Below are positions 47,375 to 55,833 of a stretch of 64,000 bases of DNA, piece by piece. The translations under genes were made by a program, and so were the position numbers. The notes under the pieces are model-generated. The model did not search any database, had not been told where the DNA came from, and saw only the letters and a program-made list of their open reading frames with translations. Within the stretch, counting starts at the first letter, position 1. Each line of letters begins with the position of its first letter. The DNA comes from Planctomycetota bacterium (lineage in GTDB: Bacteria > Planctomycetota > Planctomycetia > Planctomycetales > Planctomycetaceae), in contig JAHZKX010000082.1 in the NCBI GenBank assembly GCA_022600195.1, forward strand, positions 58,496 through 122,495. The letters are read 5' to 3'.

Positions 47375-48421
47375 ATGCACCGCTGGTTCATCTACCTGAT
47401 TTTAATTCTTATACTGCCGTGCACACCGATCTTGACGGCAGCAGAAGCGACGCAGACTCTCTGGTCGGGCTTTGAAAAAAGTCCCTGGTTTGAAGAGCAG
47501 ATTTCTTATCTGCAACTGGAACCCGAAATACGCGCAATCGTTGTTGCTCCACAACCCAAGCGTATCATGTCTGAAAAGCCGAGCCGTGTGATTCTGTATG
47601 CGACTCCCAATGGCAGTACCATCGAGCAGACTTTAGGGTGTCAAATGAAGGAGGGACGTGATTGGCACTTTGATATTCAGCATATCGCGGCACAGCACCG
47701 GAAATGGCAGTCTCTGAATCAACGAGAAAATCTGATTCTGGTCTGTCTGGAGGCCCGGGGATTGAGTTGGCCTCGCTGGCGCGCCTCCCATCCCGATAAT
47801 CCCAAACTGATTCGAAACGTCATTGCTGAGATTCTGAAAGCAATTCCGTTGAAGAAACCACAGATCACACTTGCCTGTCATAGTGGAGGTGGGAGTTTTT
47901 TGTGGGGATTTCTCAACGGTTCTCGAACGATTCCTGAACAGGTAGACCGATTTGTTTTTCTGGATGCCAACTACTCGTTCAGTGTGTCCGATGGACATGG
48001 AAAAAAGTTTTTAAACTGGCTCAAGGGAGATCAAAAACGCACTCTCGTTATTTTGGCTTATGATGATCGCAATGTTTTGTTTCGCGGCAAAAAAGTGGTG
48101 AGCCCCACCGGTGGAACTTTTCGCGCAACGAATCGTATGCTGGATCGATTCAGACAGGACGTCAAATTCAGAGAAACCAGACAAGGAGAATTTGACACAT
48201 ATTCTGGTCTGGATGGACAGATTCGAATGCTGGTTCATACGAATGCCAAGAATCAGATTCTTCATACACGGCTGGTGGGTGAGATGAACGGATACCTCTA
48301 TGCAGTCACCGTTGAAACGCCAGCAGACGCAAAGTTCAGTTCACTTAAAACACCGCGTGTTTATACCAAATGGATCCAACCCGAGCCATTTGAACAACCA
48401 AAAACGGAACACAAAAACTAA
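47375..48421 (+). CDS. Exported alpha/beta-hydrolase-like protein
   Basis: 348 residues from ATG 47375, which begins a signal peptide (WFIYLILILILPCTPILTAAE); the frame runs on to 47267 without coding character. The nucleophile elbow is ACHSGGGSFLWGF (Ser after His) and a strand FVFLDANYSF follows, giving an alpha/beta-hydrolase core. The start TPNGSTIEQTLG looks like the oxyanion region. No assigned family. It overlaps the convergent DinB gene by 4 bases. Confidence 0.75.
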   Translation: MHRWFIYLILILILPCTPILTAAEATQTLWSGFEKSPWFEEQISYLQLEPEIRAIVVAPQPKRIMSEKPSRVILYATPNGSTIEQTLGCQMKEGRDWHFDIQHIAAQHRKWQSLNQRENLILVCLEARGLSWPRWRASHPDNPKLIRNVIAEILKAIPLKKPQITLACHSGGGSFLWGFLNGSRTIPEQVDRFVFLDANYSFSVSDGHGKKFLNWLKGDQKRTLVILAYDDRNVLFRGKKVVSPTGGTFRATNRMLDRFRQDVKFRETRQGEFDTYSGLDGQIRMLVHTNAKNQILHTRLVGEMNGYLYAVTVETPADAKFSSLKTPRVYTKWIQPEPFEQPKTEHKN

Positions 48422-48909
48422 AACAGGGGTGGTTTCCCTAATTTTCGTCTGACGACCGCCCATTGACCGGCGTGCATCATCCAGTGAGTGGACTCTCCGG
48501 CGAACACCGAGCCCACGGTTGGTCCCAGATAACGAACGGTTTCTGGCGAGGGTTCCATGAGCTGCTGATCACTGAGTTCTGAGAGCACGTTCAAGGTACC
48601 CTGGCGTTGTTCCTGCATCAATTGGAGATATTCCGCTTTGGTAAGAAAATCAGCAGGGTTTTCACTGGTTGCGGTTTCTACTGTATATTGTTCTTTAAAT
48701 CCATCCGGTAGCCCAGGCATCGAATCCGGGAAAACTTCGGTTACATGAAAGTGTTCGCTGGATATCAAATGCCCCAGTTGCCAGGCAATATGATTCATTT
48801 TTTCAGCAGGTCTGACATACAGGTTTTCATTAGTCAAATCTTCCAGATAATGATTCACGATATATGTGGGAAGTTCTAACGAGACTTTAATATGTTCTGC
48901 CAGACTCAT
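48418..48909 (-). CDS. DinB/YfiT-like metal-binding four-helix protein
   Basis: 163 residues. His47 in WQLGHLIS plus His142 and His146 in THWMMHAGQW form the three-histidine metal site of the DinB superfamily. WQLGHLI is diagnostic. Members include thiol-dependent transferases (bacillithiol, mycothiol and glutathione S-transferases) and proteins of unknown role. No visible ribosome-binding site. Confidence 0.87.
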   Translation of the reverse strand: MSLAEHIKVSLELPTYIVNHYLEDLTNENLYVRPAEKMNHIAWQLGHLISSEHFHVTEVFPDSMPGLPDGFKEQYTVETATSENPADFLTKAEYLQLMQEQRQGTLNVLSELSDQQLMEPSPETVRYLGPTVGSVFAGESTHWMMHAGQWAVVRRKLGKPPLF

Positions 48910-48992
48910 CGTAAAACTTTCGTATTGAATTTGAGACAGTGTACGGAACCGGCTTTAAGTCGGGACTTTGATTCACGCTCGAGATCGAAAAA

Positions 48993-49688
48993 TTATAAAA
49001 TTTCTACGGTTTGCTTTCGGGGTGCCCAGAGTGCTTCAGCATATTTTGCTCTGCAAGTCTGGCCACGATAGCGGGCCAGTGTTTCTTTTCCCCGTAATGC
49101 ACCATGCGGTTTTTGGGGATCATATTTCACATTTCCCTGGAGGGCCATATAACGGCCGAGCCAGGTCATCGATTGCTCCCAGTAATCGGACACATTTACA
49201 AAAGTATCTGGTTCAAAGCCGATGGTGTGTCCCGGGCCGTTGTCATAGTGATAGATCTTGCGGGGGCCTCGAAACCGATCCTCATTGAGAACTCGACCCC
49301 CATGATTGAGGGCAATTTTACTCAGTTGAGATGCAACCGTATGGTCGTGGTGGTGATCGTGCTCCCACAATTGCAAAGCGATGTCAGGTTTCAACTCATG
49401 TACCGCGCCTGCTACTTTCTGTTTCGTTTGTTCGTTGGTGTCAAACTGATGCGACGCGAAATCAAGAAACCGCGTTTCGACGCCAAAGTCCTGCGCGATG
49501 CTGATAACTGATTTTCTAAAAATATCTTCACGGCCTTTGGTGGGGGGCCAGTTGCTGTAGTCGCCAATCAGGATTAATTGCACGACTCGATAGTTTTTCG
49601 CCACCGCTTTTAACATGATCCCGGGGACGCCATAAACACAGTCGTCAAAGTGTGCACCAATTGCCAGCAGCGTTTTTTGATCAGCCAT
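48993..49688 (-). CDS. PIG-L family zinc deacetylase
   Basis: 231 residues. The zinc motif is AHFDDCV (usually AHPDD), with the third ligand in EHDHHHDHTVAS. LLAIGAHFDDCVYGVPG and a C-terminal KYAEALWAPRK follow the LmbE/BshB fold. The family deacetylates N-acetylglucosamine conjugates. Together with the DinB gene downstream this could mirror the BshB/BstA pair of bacillithiol systems, but bshA/bshC are not in the window, so this is only a suggestion. Confidence 0.88.
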   Translation of the reverse strand: MADQKTLLAIGAHFDDCVYGVPGIMLKAVAKNYRVVQLILIGDYSNWPPTKGREDIFRKSVISIAQDFGVETRFLDFASHQFDTNEQTKQKVAGAVHELKPDIALQLWEHDHHHDHTVASQLSKIALNHGGRVLNEDRFRGPRKIYHYDNGPGHTIGFEPDTFVNVSDYWEQSMTWLGRYMALQGNVKYDPQKPHGALRGKETLARYRGQTCRAKYAEALWAPRKQTVEIL

Positions 49689-50143
49689 AGTCGTGTTCTC
49701 ATCTCAGGATGTAAAACAAAATGATTTTCGCATGGAGATCAATATTTGAACTCCAGCTTTTGATGATACTTACTGCGGCAGCAGATCGCCATCGGAATTG
49801 CGAGATTGAATAATGAGAGAGGCAAAAAAGCAGGAACTTCGATGACTCAGAATTGTCACACAGAACTGTTCACACACGTGGAAATATCGTTACTCTCGCG
49901 CGATGTATACAATGTTGTCTAGCGAGTGGCAGGTTGCTGTCAAACTTTGAATACGCACTGGTTTACAAAGATTGATCTCTCAAAATATTTAGAAGATTAG
50001 AAAGTGTTTATTCAGCGGAACTCTGCTCATTGTCTGGACATTGCCGGAAGCGCTGCTTAGGATGATATGGTTGTTTCAGCCAAAATTTGAGTCGAAAATC
50101 TAAAACACCAACATACCCAACTGCATAGATAAAAGGATCCATT
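49689..50143. other. 455-base intergenic region, no gene seen
   Basis: Divergent gap between the PIG-L gene and the second Tat-exported oxidoreductase. A TACAAT (49908-49913) resembles a -10 box but lacks a -35 at a good distance and would give a 230-base leader. AAAGGA, 6 bases before the ATG, is the oxidoreductase ribosome-binding site. No reading frame or structured RNA supported. Confidence 0.5.
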
Positions 50144-51442
50144 ATGAGTGAATTCACACGACGTAATTTTCTTCAAACCAGCGCGGGTGTAATCACCGCG
50201 ACTTCACTTCTGGGAAATACCTCACGCGCAGATGTGAATGGAAAAATCAGAGTCGCCGTTCTGGGGGTCAACGGTCGCGGTCGCACGCATGTTAAAGCTA
50301 TTGGCGAAATAGAAGGCGCGGATGTTGTTTTACTCTGCGATCCTGATCAGCAGGTTTTGGCGAAGCGCGCAGCCGAATTTGAGAAAAAATACGGTCGCAA
50401 GGTCGAGACCGAAACAGACATGCGAAAGGTATTCGATCGGGATGATATTGATGTAGTAACGGTGGCGACTCCGAACCACTGGCATTCTCTGGCTACGATC
50501 TGGGCATGTCAGGCTGGAAAAGATGTCTATGTGGAAAAGCCGGGTTCACATAATCTGTTCGAAGGCCGCAAAATGATCGAGGCGGCACACAAGTATAAAC
50601 GAATTGTCCAACATGGTGTGCAACTTCGTAGTCAGCCTGCGATTCAGGAAGCAGTCGAACATCTGCGAAAGGGAACGATTGGAAAAGTTTATATGGCCCG
50701 CGGTCTGGTCTTCCGTTGGCGGGCTTCGATTGGCAATAAACCAGATGAAAAGGCTCCAGCCGCTCTAGATTGGAACCTCTGGCAAGGACCCGCGCAGGAG
50801 ACCAATTTCTCACGACGTTTAGTGCATTACAACTGGCATTGGACCTGGGATTATGGAAACGGTGATGTAGGAAACCAGGGAGTCCACGAAACCGATATGT
50901 GCCTGTGGGGGCTGGATGTCAAACTTCCTTCACAAATCACAGCCATGGGAGGGAAATTTCTTTGGGATGACGATAAGGAAACCCCGGAGTTGCTCTCGAC
51001 GAACTATTTCTATCCGGATGAAAACAAGATGATCCAGTTTGAAGTTCGCCCGTGGAATACGAATACAGAAGATGGCGCGACTGTCGGCAATATCTTTTAC
51101 GGTTCCGAAGGTTATATGGTCATCAAGGGATATAAATCCTACGAGATTTTTATGGGACGAAAACGAGAGCCGGGTCCCAAGAACAGTGGCGATGATCCGG
51201 TTGTGGCTCACTTCACAAACTTCCTGGACGCCGTGCGTTCACGAAAGTCGGAGACTTTGAATGGTCCTGTTGAGACGGCTCATACCAGTTCCGGAATTGC
51301 TCACCTGGGCAATATCGCCTATCGGCTGGGACGCCAACTCAATTTCGATCCCAAAACGGAACAGTTCGTCAATGATCCCGAAGCAGATAAATATCTGACG
51401 CGTCAGTATCGTAAGCCATTCGTTGTTCCCAACGAAGTCTGA
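50144..51442 (+). CDS. Tat-exported Gfo/Idh/MocA-family oxidoreductase
   Basis: 432 residues. Twin-arginine signal TRRNFLQTSAGVITATS (Arg6-Arg7) after a strong AAAGGA. Rossmann segment IRVAVLGVNGRGRTHVKAIG, VVLLCDPDQQ, VATPNHWHSLATIWACQAGK, then VEKPGSHNLFEGRKM with the EKP Lys. NYNWHWTWDYGNGDVGNQGVHETD in the C-terminal half is typical of the exported planctomycete subgroup. Probably oxidises an extracytoplasmic sugar. Terminator follows. Confidence 0.93.
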   Translation: MSEFTRRNFLQTSAGVITATSLLGNTSRADVNGKIRVAVLGVNGRGRTHVKAIGEIEGADVVLLCDPDQQVLAKRAAEFEKKYGRKVETETDMRKVFDRDDIDVVTVATPNHWHSLATIWACQAGKDVYVEKPGSHNLFEGRKMIEAAHKYKRIVQHGVQLRSQPAIQEAVEHLRKGTIGKVYMARGLVFRWRASIGNKPDEKAPAALDWNLWQGPAQETNFSRRLVHYNWHWTWDYGNGDVGNQGVHETDMCLWGLDVKLPSQITAMGGKFLWDDDKETPELLSTNYFYPDENKMIQFEVRPWNTNTEDGATVGNIFYGSEGYMVIKGYKSYEIFMGRKREPGPKNSGDDPVVAHFTNFLDAVRSRKSETLNGPVETAHTSSGIAHLGNIAYRLGRQLNFDPKTEQFVNDPEADKYLTRQYRKPFVVPNEV

Positions 51443-51477
51443 TCAATGACGACTGAGAGAATTTGATATATCTACTG

Positions 51478-51513
51478 AAACAGCACGGGATGGTCATTCC
51501 TGTGCTGTTTTTT
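51478..51513 (+). terminator. Rho-independent terminator after the oxidoreductase gene
   Basis: AAACAGCAC pairs with GTGCTGTTT, with further pairs GGA/TCC inside, followed by TTT. It lies 35 bases past the stop codon. Confidence 0.88.
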
Positions 51514-51523
51514 GTACTTCTAA

Positions 51524-51568
51524 GTATAAATAAAGAGAGGCTGACCCACGTTCGCGCAGGTCAGCCTC
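51524..51568 (-). terminator. Strong terminator on the minus strand, end of a candidate small transcript
   Basis: On the minus strand GAGGCTGACC pairs perfectly with GGTCAGCCTC (10 bp) around a 12-base loop, then TCTTTATTTAT. No annotated minus-strand gene ends nearby, so it must terminate an unrecognised transcript. On the plus strand no T-run follows. Confidence 0.8.
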
Positions 51569-51639
51569 CAGTCTAATTTCGTTAGGATCGAGGTGACCCT
51601 TACGAGTGGTGGTCGTCTATGACAACCCGCCAGCAGTCG

Positions 51640-51681
51640 CTAAGAACAACCACCTTTCTGGCTACAACAATAACTGTCCAC
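51640..51681 (-). CDS. Candidate 13-residue cysteine-rich peptide
   Basis: GTG start, product MDSYCCSQKGGCS, stop TAG. AGGAGGTGA, close to a perfect anti-16S match, places AGGAGG 7 bases before the GTG, better than most genes in the window. Three of 13 residues are Cys, arranged CC-x5-C. Such a site would be hard to keep by chance in an intergenic region. Possible roles: a metal- or redox-sensing leader peptide whose translation alters the overlapping hairpin, or a small peptide effector. No downstream gene lies on this strand before the terminator, so classical attenuation of a neighbour is unlikely. Confidence 0.45.
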   Translation of the reverse strand: MDSYCCSQKGGCS

Positions 51682-51723
51682 TCAATCACCTCCTATTCTT
51701 AGATAAACTCCCTGATTCATCAT
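51682..51723 (-). CDS. Candidate 13-codon frame directly ahead of the cysteine-rich peptide
   Basis: ATG ATG start, product MMNQGVYLRIGGD, stop TGA immediately followed by the GTG of the next frame (no spacer, same phase). GGAG lies 10 bases upstream of the first ATG. Its last codons are the ribosome-binding site of the next frame, so it could be a translational-coupling leader or simply a chance opening. Direct read-through of the UGA would give a 27-codon product. Confidence 0.25.
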   Translation of the reverse strand: MMNQGVYLRIGGD

Positions 51724-51797
51724 CGGTTTGTAGCTCCAACTAGAACACAGGCTTTAGTCCTATCGCACTGCGTGGGTGCGATACATGATCTAACCCT

Positions 51798-51825
51798 ATT
51801 CTTGCAAATCCCTTAATTGTGGCAA
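51798..51825 (-). promoter_or_regulatory. Candidate sigma-70 promoter of the small transcript
   Basis: Minus strand: TTGCCA (5 of 6) and AAGAAT (4 of 6) with 16 bases between, about 8 bases ahead of the first hairpin. Position fits the terminator at 51524-51568. Confidence 0.3.
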
Positions 51826-52020
51826 TACCTAATTAGATTGAATCAATCGAAAATTCGACGCCAGAAATAACAAGGTGTCGTAACTCATTTTATTTGAATG
51901 AGATATGGTCATTGTAATTCATCGAATTTTCATTGAGAATTACAAAATGCCAGAGCGCAAGTCGATTTTGTACTGGTTTCTTGTGTACTGTTGCCGGTTC
52001 AATTTGAACGATTTTAACAG

Positions 52021-54138
52021 CTATCGATCTTCCGGGGCCATGTGTGGTTCAAAAGTGGTACGGCCTGCTTTTTCGGCTTGCTTTACAGAAGCGACCGCTT
52101 CCTCGTACAAAACCTGTTGGCAGCTTACGATCTTTTTCTCCTTACTGGGAGTGATGCGTTCGTAAACACCTTCGCTGTTTAAAATGCGGGCTTTAGCGTT
52201 ATCTTCAAAATAGCTGTTGAGTATTTTGATGACCTTTCGGGAACTTTTTTTATCTTCAATCGGCACCAGTAATTCAACACGCCGATCAAGGTTCCGTTGC
52301 ATCCAGTCGGCACTGGAAATAAAGACCCGTTCGTCTCCACCATGATAGAAATAGAAAATCCGGGCGTGCTCCAGAAATCGATCTATGATACTGACGACTT
52401 CGATATTTTTGCTTAACTTGGAAACACCGGGACGCAAGCAGCAGATTCCACGGATATTCAGTTTGATCTTCACACCTGCTTCAGAAGCTTCATATAAAGC
52501 ATCGATGATTTGCGGATCGACCAGCGAATTAACCTTAGCCACGATTCGGGCTTTCTGTCCCTGCTTTTTACGTTCCGTCTCATGCTGGATTAGATCCAGA
52601 ATTTTGTCCCTCAGGCTGATAGGAGCCGCTTCCAGTTTCTGATATTTCTGAGGTTGTGAGTAGCCTGTGATCGAATTAAAAAAGTTGACTGCATCAGAAG
52701 CCAATGCTTCATCGCAAGTAAAATAACTGATGTCGCTATAAATTTTTGCGGTAGCGTCGTTGTAATTTCCTGTGCCAAAATGGAGATAGCGTTGAATCCC
52801 CTGTGGTTCGCGGCGGACGATACAGCAGATTTTTGCATGCGTCTTGAGTCCTTTTACGCCGTAAATGACTTGGACGCCAGCATGTTCCAGGTTTTTGGCC
52901 CATTCAATATTCCGTGCTTCATCAAAACGAGCTTTGAGTTCCACAAGGGCTGTTACATGCTTTCCCTGTTCTGATGCTCGAATCAAAGCAGCTACAATCG
53001 GACTGTTTTTACTGGTTCGATATAAAATCTGTTTGATGGCTAAAACATCTGGATCAACGGCTGCTTCTTCAATCAGTCGGACGATGGGCTCGAAACTTTC
53101 ATAGGGATGGCAGAGTAAAATATCCTGCCGGGAGACATTTTCGAACATCGTGATTCCAGGGTCTACGTCGGGACTGGGTTGAGGAGGCCAGGTCTTTGCT
53201 TTTTGCGCATCAAATCCGGAGATGTCTGTCAGCCGCATAAACGCAGTGAGATCCAACGGGCCGGGAATACGATATACGTTTTCGTCCAGCACATCTAAAC
53301 CACGTTCCAGAAATTCCAGCGTTTCTACGGAAACATTTTCGGCAACTTCCAGACGAATGCAATCTCCTTTTTTTCGTTGATCCAGCATGTCTTCCATCTG
53401 ATGCAGCAGGTCGGAAGCAAACTCATCCTGCAGACTGACATCCGCATTTTTTGTAACACGAAAGGGAATGCTCTCCAGAACATTTTCACCTTGAAAATAA
53501 TTTTCAATAAACAAACTCACCACATCTTCCATAGGCAAATATTGATACCCGCCTTCCGAGGGAAGTGTAATAAATCGAAATTCGGATCTGCCAAAAGGAA
53601 TAATTGCAAAGCGATTTTCAGAATCTTCACTTTTTTCATCTGGTGCCAGGCGAACAATCATATTTAATGTCTGATTCAACAGATAAGGAAAATCCATCTC
53701 CGGCGTCACTGCCATCGGGGTGAAGACTGGATAGATCTCGTCACGGAAAACATGTTCTACAATGCGTCGTTGAGAGTCAGACAATTCCTGAGGTTTTGCT
53801 CTGTGGAACCCGACTTCAGCTAGAGCAGGTTCAATTTCATCCAGTAAGCACTGATATTGATCGACCATCATTTGGTGAGCCCGCAAACTGATTGCATTCA
53901 GTGTATTCCCAGGGGTCATTCCTGAAGGATCAGCCGTTGTGTTGCCGCTCGTTTGCAATAAATGCAGCCCACCCACGCGGACCATAAAAAAATCATCAAG
54001 ATTCGAACTGGTGATCGCCAGAAACTTCAATCGTTCCAATAAGGGAATCGAAGTGTCATGGGCTTCATCAAGAACCCGTTGATTAAATTCCAGCCAGCTA
54101 AGTTCCCGATTCAGATATTTTGATGCTTTAGCAGCCAT
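52021..54138 (-). CDS. ppk1: Polyphosphate kinase 1
   Basis: 705 residues from ATG 54138 (CAGGT 7 bases upstream; the frame extends to a TTG at 54168). The N-domain begins YLNRELSWLEFNQRVLDEA, the classic PPK1 start, then FLAITSSNLDDFFMVRVGGL. The autophosphorylated His lies in GVKGLKTHAKICCIVRRE; HFGTGNYND and SSADWMQRNLDRRVE are the second phospholipase-D-like half. The enzyme reversibly makes polyphosphate from ATP. It is the last gene of a ROK-ppx-ppk operon, 78 bases after ppx. Confidence 0.97.
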   Translation of the reverse strand: MAAKASKYLNRELSWLEFNQRVLDEAHDTSIPLLERLKFLAITSSNLDDFFMVRVGGLHLLQTSGNTTADPSGMTPGNTLNAISLRAHQMMVDQYQCLLDEIEPALAEVGFHRAKPQELSDSQRRIVEHVFRDEIYPVFTPMAVTPEMDFPYLLNQTLNMIVRLAPDEKSEDSENRFAIIPFGRSEFRFITLPSEGGYQYLPMEDVVSLFIENYFQGENVLESIPFRVTKNADVSLQDEFASDLLHQMEDMLDQRKKGDCIRLEVAENVSVETLEFLERGLDVLDENVYRIPGPLDLTAFMRLTDISGFDAQKAKTWPPQPSPDVDPGITMFENVSRQDILLCHPYESFEPIVRLIEEAAVDPDVLAIKQILYRTSKNSPIVAALIRASEQGKHVTALVELKARFDEARNIEWAKNLEHAGVQVIYGVKGLKTHAKICCIVRREPQGIQRYLHFGTGNYNDATAKIYSDISYFTCDEALASDAVNFFNSITGYSQPQKYQKLEAAPISLRDKILDLIQHETERKKQGQKARIVAKVNSLVDPQIIDALYEASEAGVKIKLNIRGICCLRPGVSKLSKNIEVVSIIDRFLEHARIFYFYHGGDERVFISSADWMQRNLDRRVELLVPIEDKKSSRKVIKILNSYFEDNAKARILNSEGVYERITPSKEKKIVSCQQVLYEEAVASVKQAEKAGRTTFEPHMAPEDR

Positions 54139-54216
54139 GTGTAACCTGTTGTAAAAAACGGAATTCAATAATTATGGCTGTGAAAAACGCATCAGCCCAG
54201 TCATTTCATTTATCTG

Positions 54217-55833
54217 TTATTTGTTTCTCAAGTGGACCTTGAGCCCGAAAACTTCTTCAAACAATGGTCCTTTTTCCACCAGTGCAATCTGTTCCAGCGA
54301 AACATCTTCGACATGCGGGATGGAGATAATCAATTGTCCCTGGTTAATTTCACATTCGATTTCTTTAACGCGCTGACTATAGGAATAATCCAACGCATCA
54401 GCGACTCGCAGAATGGCAGCCATTTTGGTGATTGCAATACGACTTAAGCGATCTAATGTGGCATAGCCGGGGTGGGTAGCTTTGGGGGAAGCCCTGCGGT
54501 GGTAGCGGGCGATTAAGGAAACCAGCAACAGATCTGTCTGCCCCAGGCCAAACAGATTTCCATTGCTGATTAAGTACATCGAGTGTTTATGGTAACCACG
54601 TTGATTTACATAAATTCCAATTTCATGCAGCAAGGCGCCAGTATATAACAACAGACGATTTCGCAATTCGAGTTTGTGCTCATTTTGCAGTGACTGGAAC
54701 AGGGTGTCAGCCAGAAATGCAACATGTCTGGCGTGTGTTTCATCAAAGTCAAATCGCTTACCAAAATCAATCGTCGAACGGATAACCTGTCGATTGAATT
54801 CATCAGACCAGTTTTTCTGGTCTGCCATTTCTTTCAGCAGGCCATCTCGAAAATTTGCCTTGGTGACGTAAATGTGTTTTAACTGATACGCTTCTGCCAG
54901 TTTCGTGTATGCCAGCAGTGCAGGCCCCAGAGTTTCTGCGTCGGTAAAGGAAAGATGGTAGTTTTGAACAAGTTGGTCTTCGTTTTTTTGCAAAATCTTA
55001 TCTGTAAATTTGCTAAGTTCAGATACTTTGATTCGGTCCAGTTCGTCAGGTGAATTGGTGGGGTCAGGAATTTCATCTTCTGGTCGTAATTGCGACAGGG
55101 CAAACCTTACATCACCGCCGAGAACCACTAGTTTCATTGATTTATCACTTGGTACTTCATGTACGATTTGCTCGACAACACGCTCGATTTGATTTTCCAT
55201 GATCGTACGTTCTTTGGATAACGGAACGCGGTATCCTTTCAGCATCTCGCGCAATCGCAGTGCTCCGAGACGATAATTATTTGAGAATAAGACATCTCCA
55301 TGTTGTACAAGTAAGAGTTCTGTCGTTCCTCCCCCAATTTCAGTGACGATTGTTCGCGCCTCGTCAAGATTTGGCTTTGCTGTCAGGTAAGGCCGAATTC
55401 CCTGATAGGTGATCCGGTTCACCTCCGCTTCATCCAGAGGTGCAATTTCGAAACCGGTTGCGATAAAGATCCGGTCGGTAAAGACGAGACGATTGTCGGC
55501 TTCCCGAACAGCGCTGGTAGCGACGACGCGAATTTGATTATCGCGGGTAATCTGATATTCATCCAACCGTCGTCGGTAGCTCTTGAGTATTCGTACGCAT
55601 TCCTCCATCGTCGTTTTTTGAATGTTACGCATCTGGAATGTGTCTTCGCCGAGAGTCACGGCTTGCGAGAGCTTCTCCAGCGTATTTACGCTTCGGTCCT
55701 CTTTGATTTCGGCGATTTCCATACGAATCGCTCCGGTACCGATATCGATGACGGCAATCAAACGATTCGCAACCGAATCGGGTCGACTGGCACTGGCAGA
55801 AGGCTCAGAGGAGAGAGGGTTTTTAGCATTCAT
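54217..55833 (-). CDS. ppx: Exopolyphosphatase/guanosine pentaphosphatase (Ppx/GppA) with C-terminal HD domain
   Basis: 538 residues. ASKHA-fold phosphate loop IAVIDIGTGAIRMEIAEI, ATSAVREADN, VTEIGGGTTELLLV (second loop) and GALRLREML. From about residue 310 a helical HD-type domain: DETHARHVAFLAD, GALLHEIGIYVNQRGYHKH. Degrades polyphosphate, or pppGpp to ppGpp. It starts with ATG overlapping the ROK stop in ATGA, so the two are translationally coupled. Confidence 0.94.
   Translation of the reverse strand: MNAKNPLSSEPSASASRPDSVANRLIAVIDIGTGAIRMEIAEIKEDRSVNTLEKLSQAVTLGEDTFQMRNIQKTTMEECVRILKSYRRRLDEYQITRDNQIRVVATSAVREADNRLVFTDRIFIATGFEIAPLDEAEVNRITYQGIRPYLTAKPNLDEARTIVTEIGGGTTELLLVQHGDVLFSNNYRLGALRLREMLKGYRVPLSKERTIMENQIERVVEQIVHEVPSDKSMKLVVLGGDVRFALSQLRPEDEIPDPTNSPDELDRIKVSELSKFTDKILQKNEDQLVQNYHLSFTDAETLGPALLAYTKLAEAYQLKHIYVTKANFRDGLLKEMADQKNWSDEFNRQVIRSTIDFGKRFDFDETHARHVAFLADTLFQSLQNEHKLELRNRLLLYTGALLHEIGIYVNQRGYHKHSMYLISNGNLFGLGQTDLLLVSLIARYHRRASPKATHPGYATLDRLSRIAITKMAAILRVADALDYSYSQRVKEIECEINQGQLIISIPHVEDVSLEQIALVEKGPLFEEVFGLKVHLRNK

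Larger units (their letters stand above)
51524..51790 (-). ncRNA. Candidate structured small transcript carrying two 13-codon reading frames
   Basis: About 265 bases on the minus strand, from a candidate promoter (51798-51825) to a strong terminator. From 5' to 3': an 8-bp hairpin TATCGCAC/GTGCGATA (51761-51783), a short frame starting at 51723, AGGAGGTGA, a second frame (51640-51681), and a 10-bp pairing (with two G-U) between GGTGGTTGTT inside the second frame and GACGACCACC downstream of it. It is not tmRNA, 6S, SRP or RNase P RNA by any motif I can see. Transcription itself is inferred. Confidence 0.45.

Noticed and set aside
51761..51792. Third tiny frame (ATG TAT CGC ...) over the first hairpin of the small transcript
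   Set aside because: Eight codons, and its AGGG would lie at or before the presumed 5' end; not strong enough to call.
51905..52165. Plus-strand frame overlapping the end of ppk1
   Set aside because: It runs antisense to the conserved C-terminus of PPK1 and has no ribosome-binding site or family resemblance.
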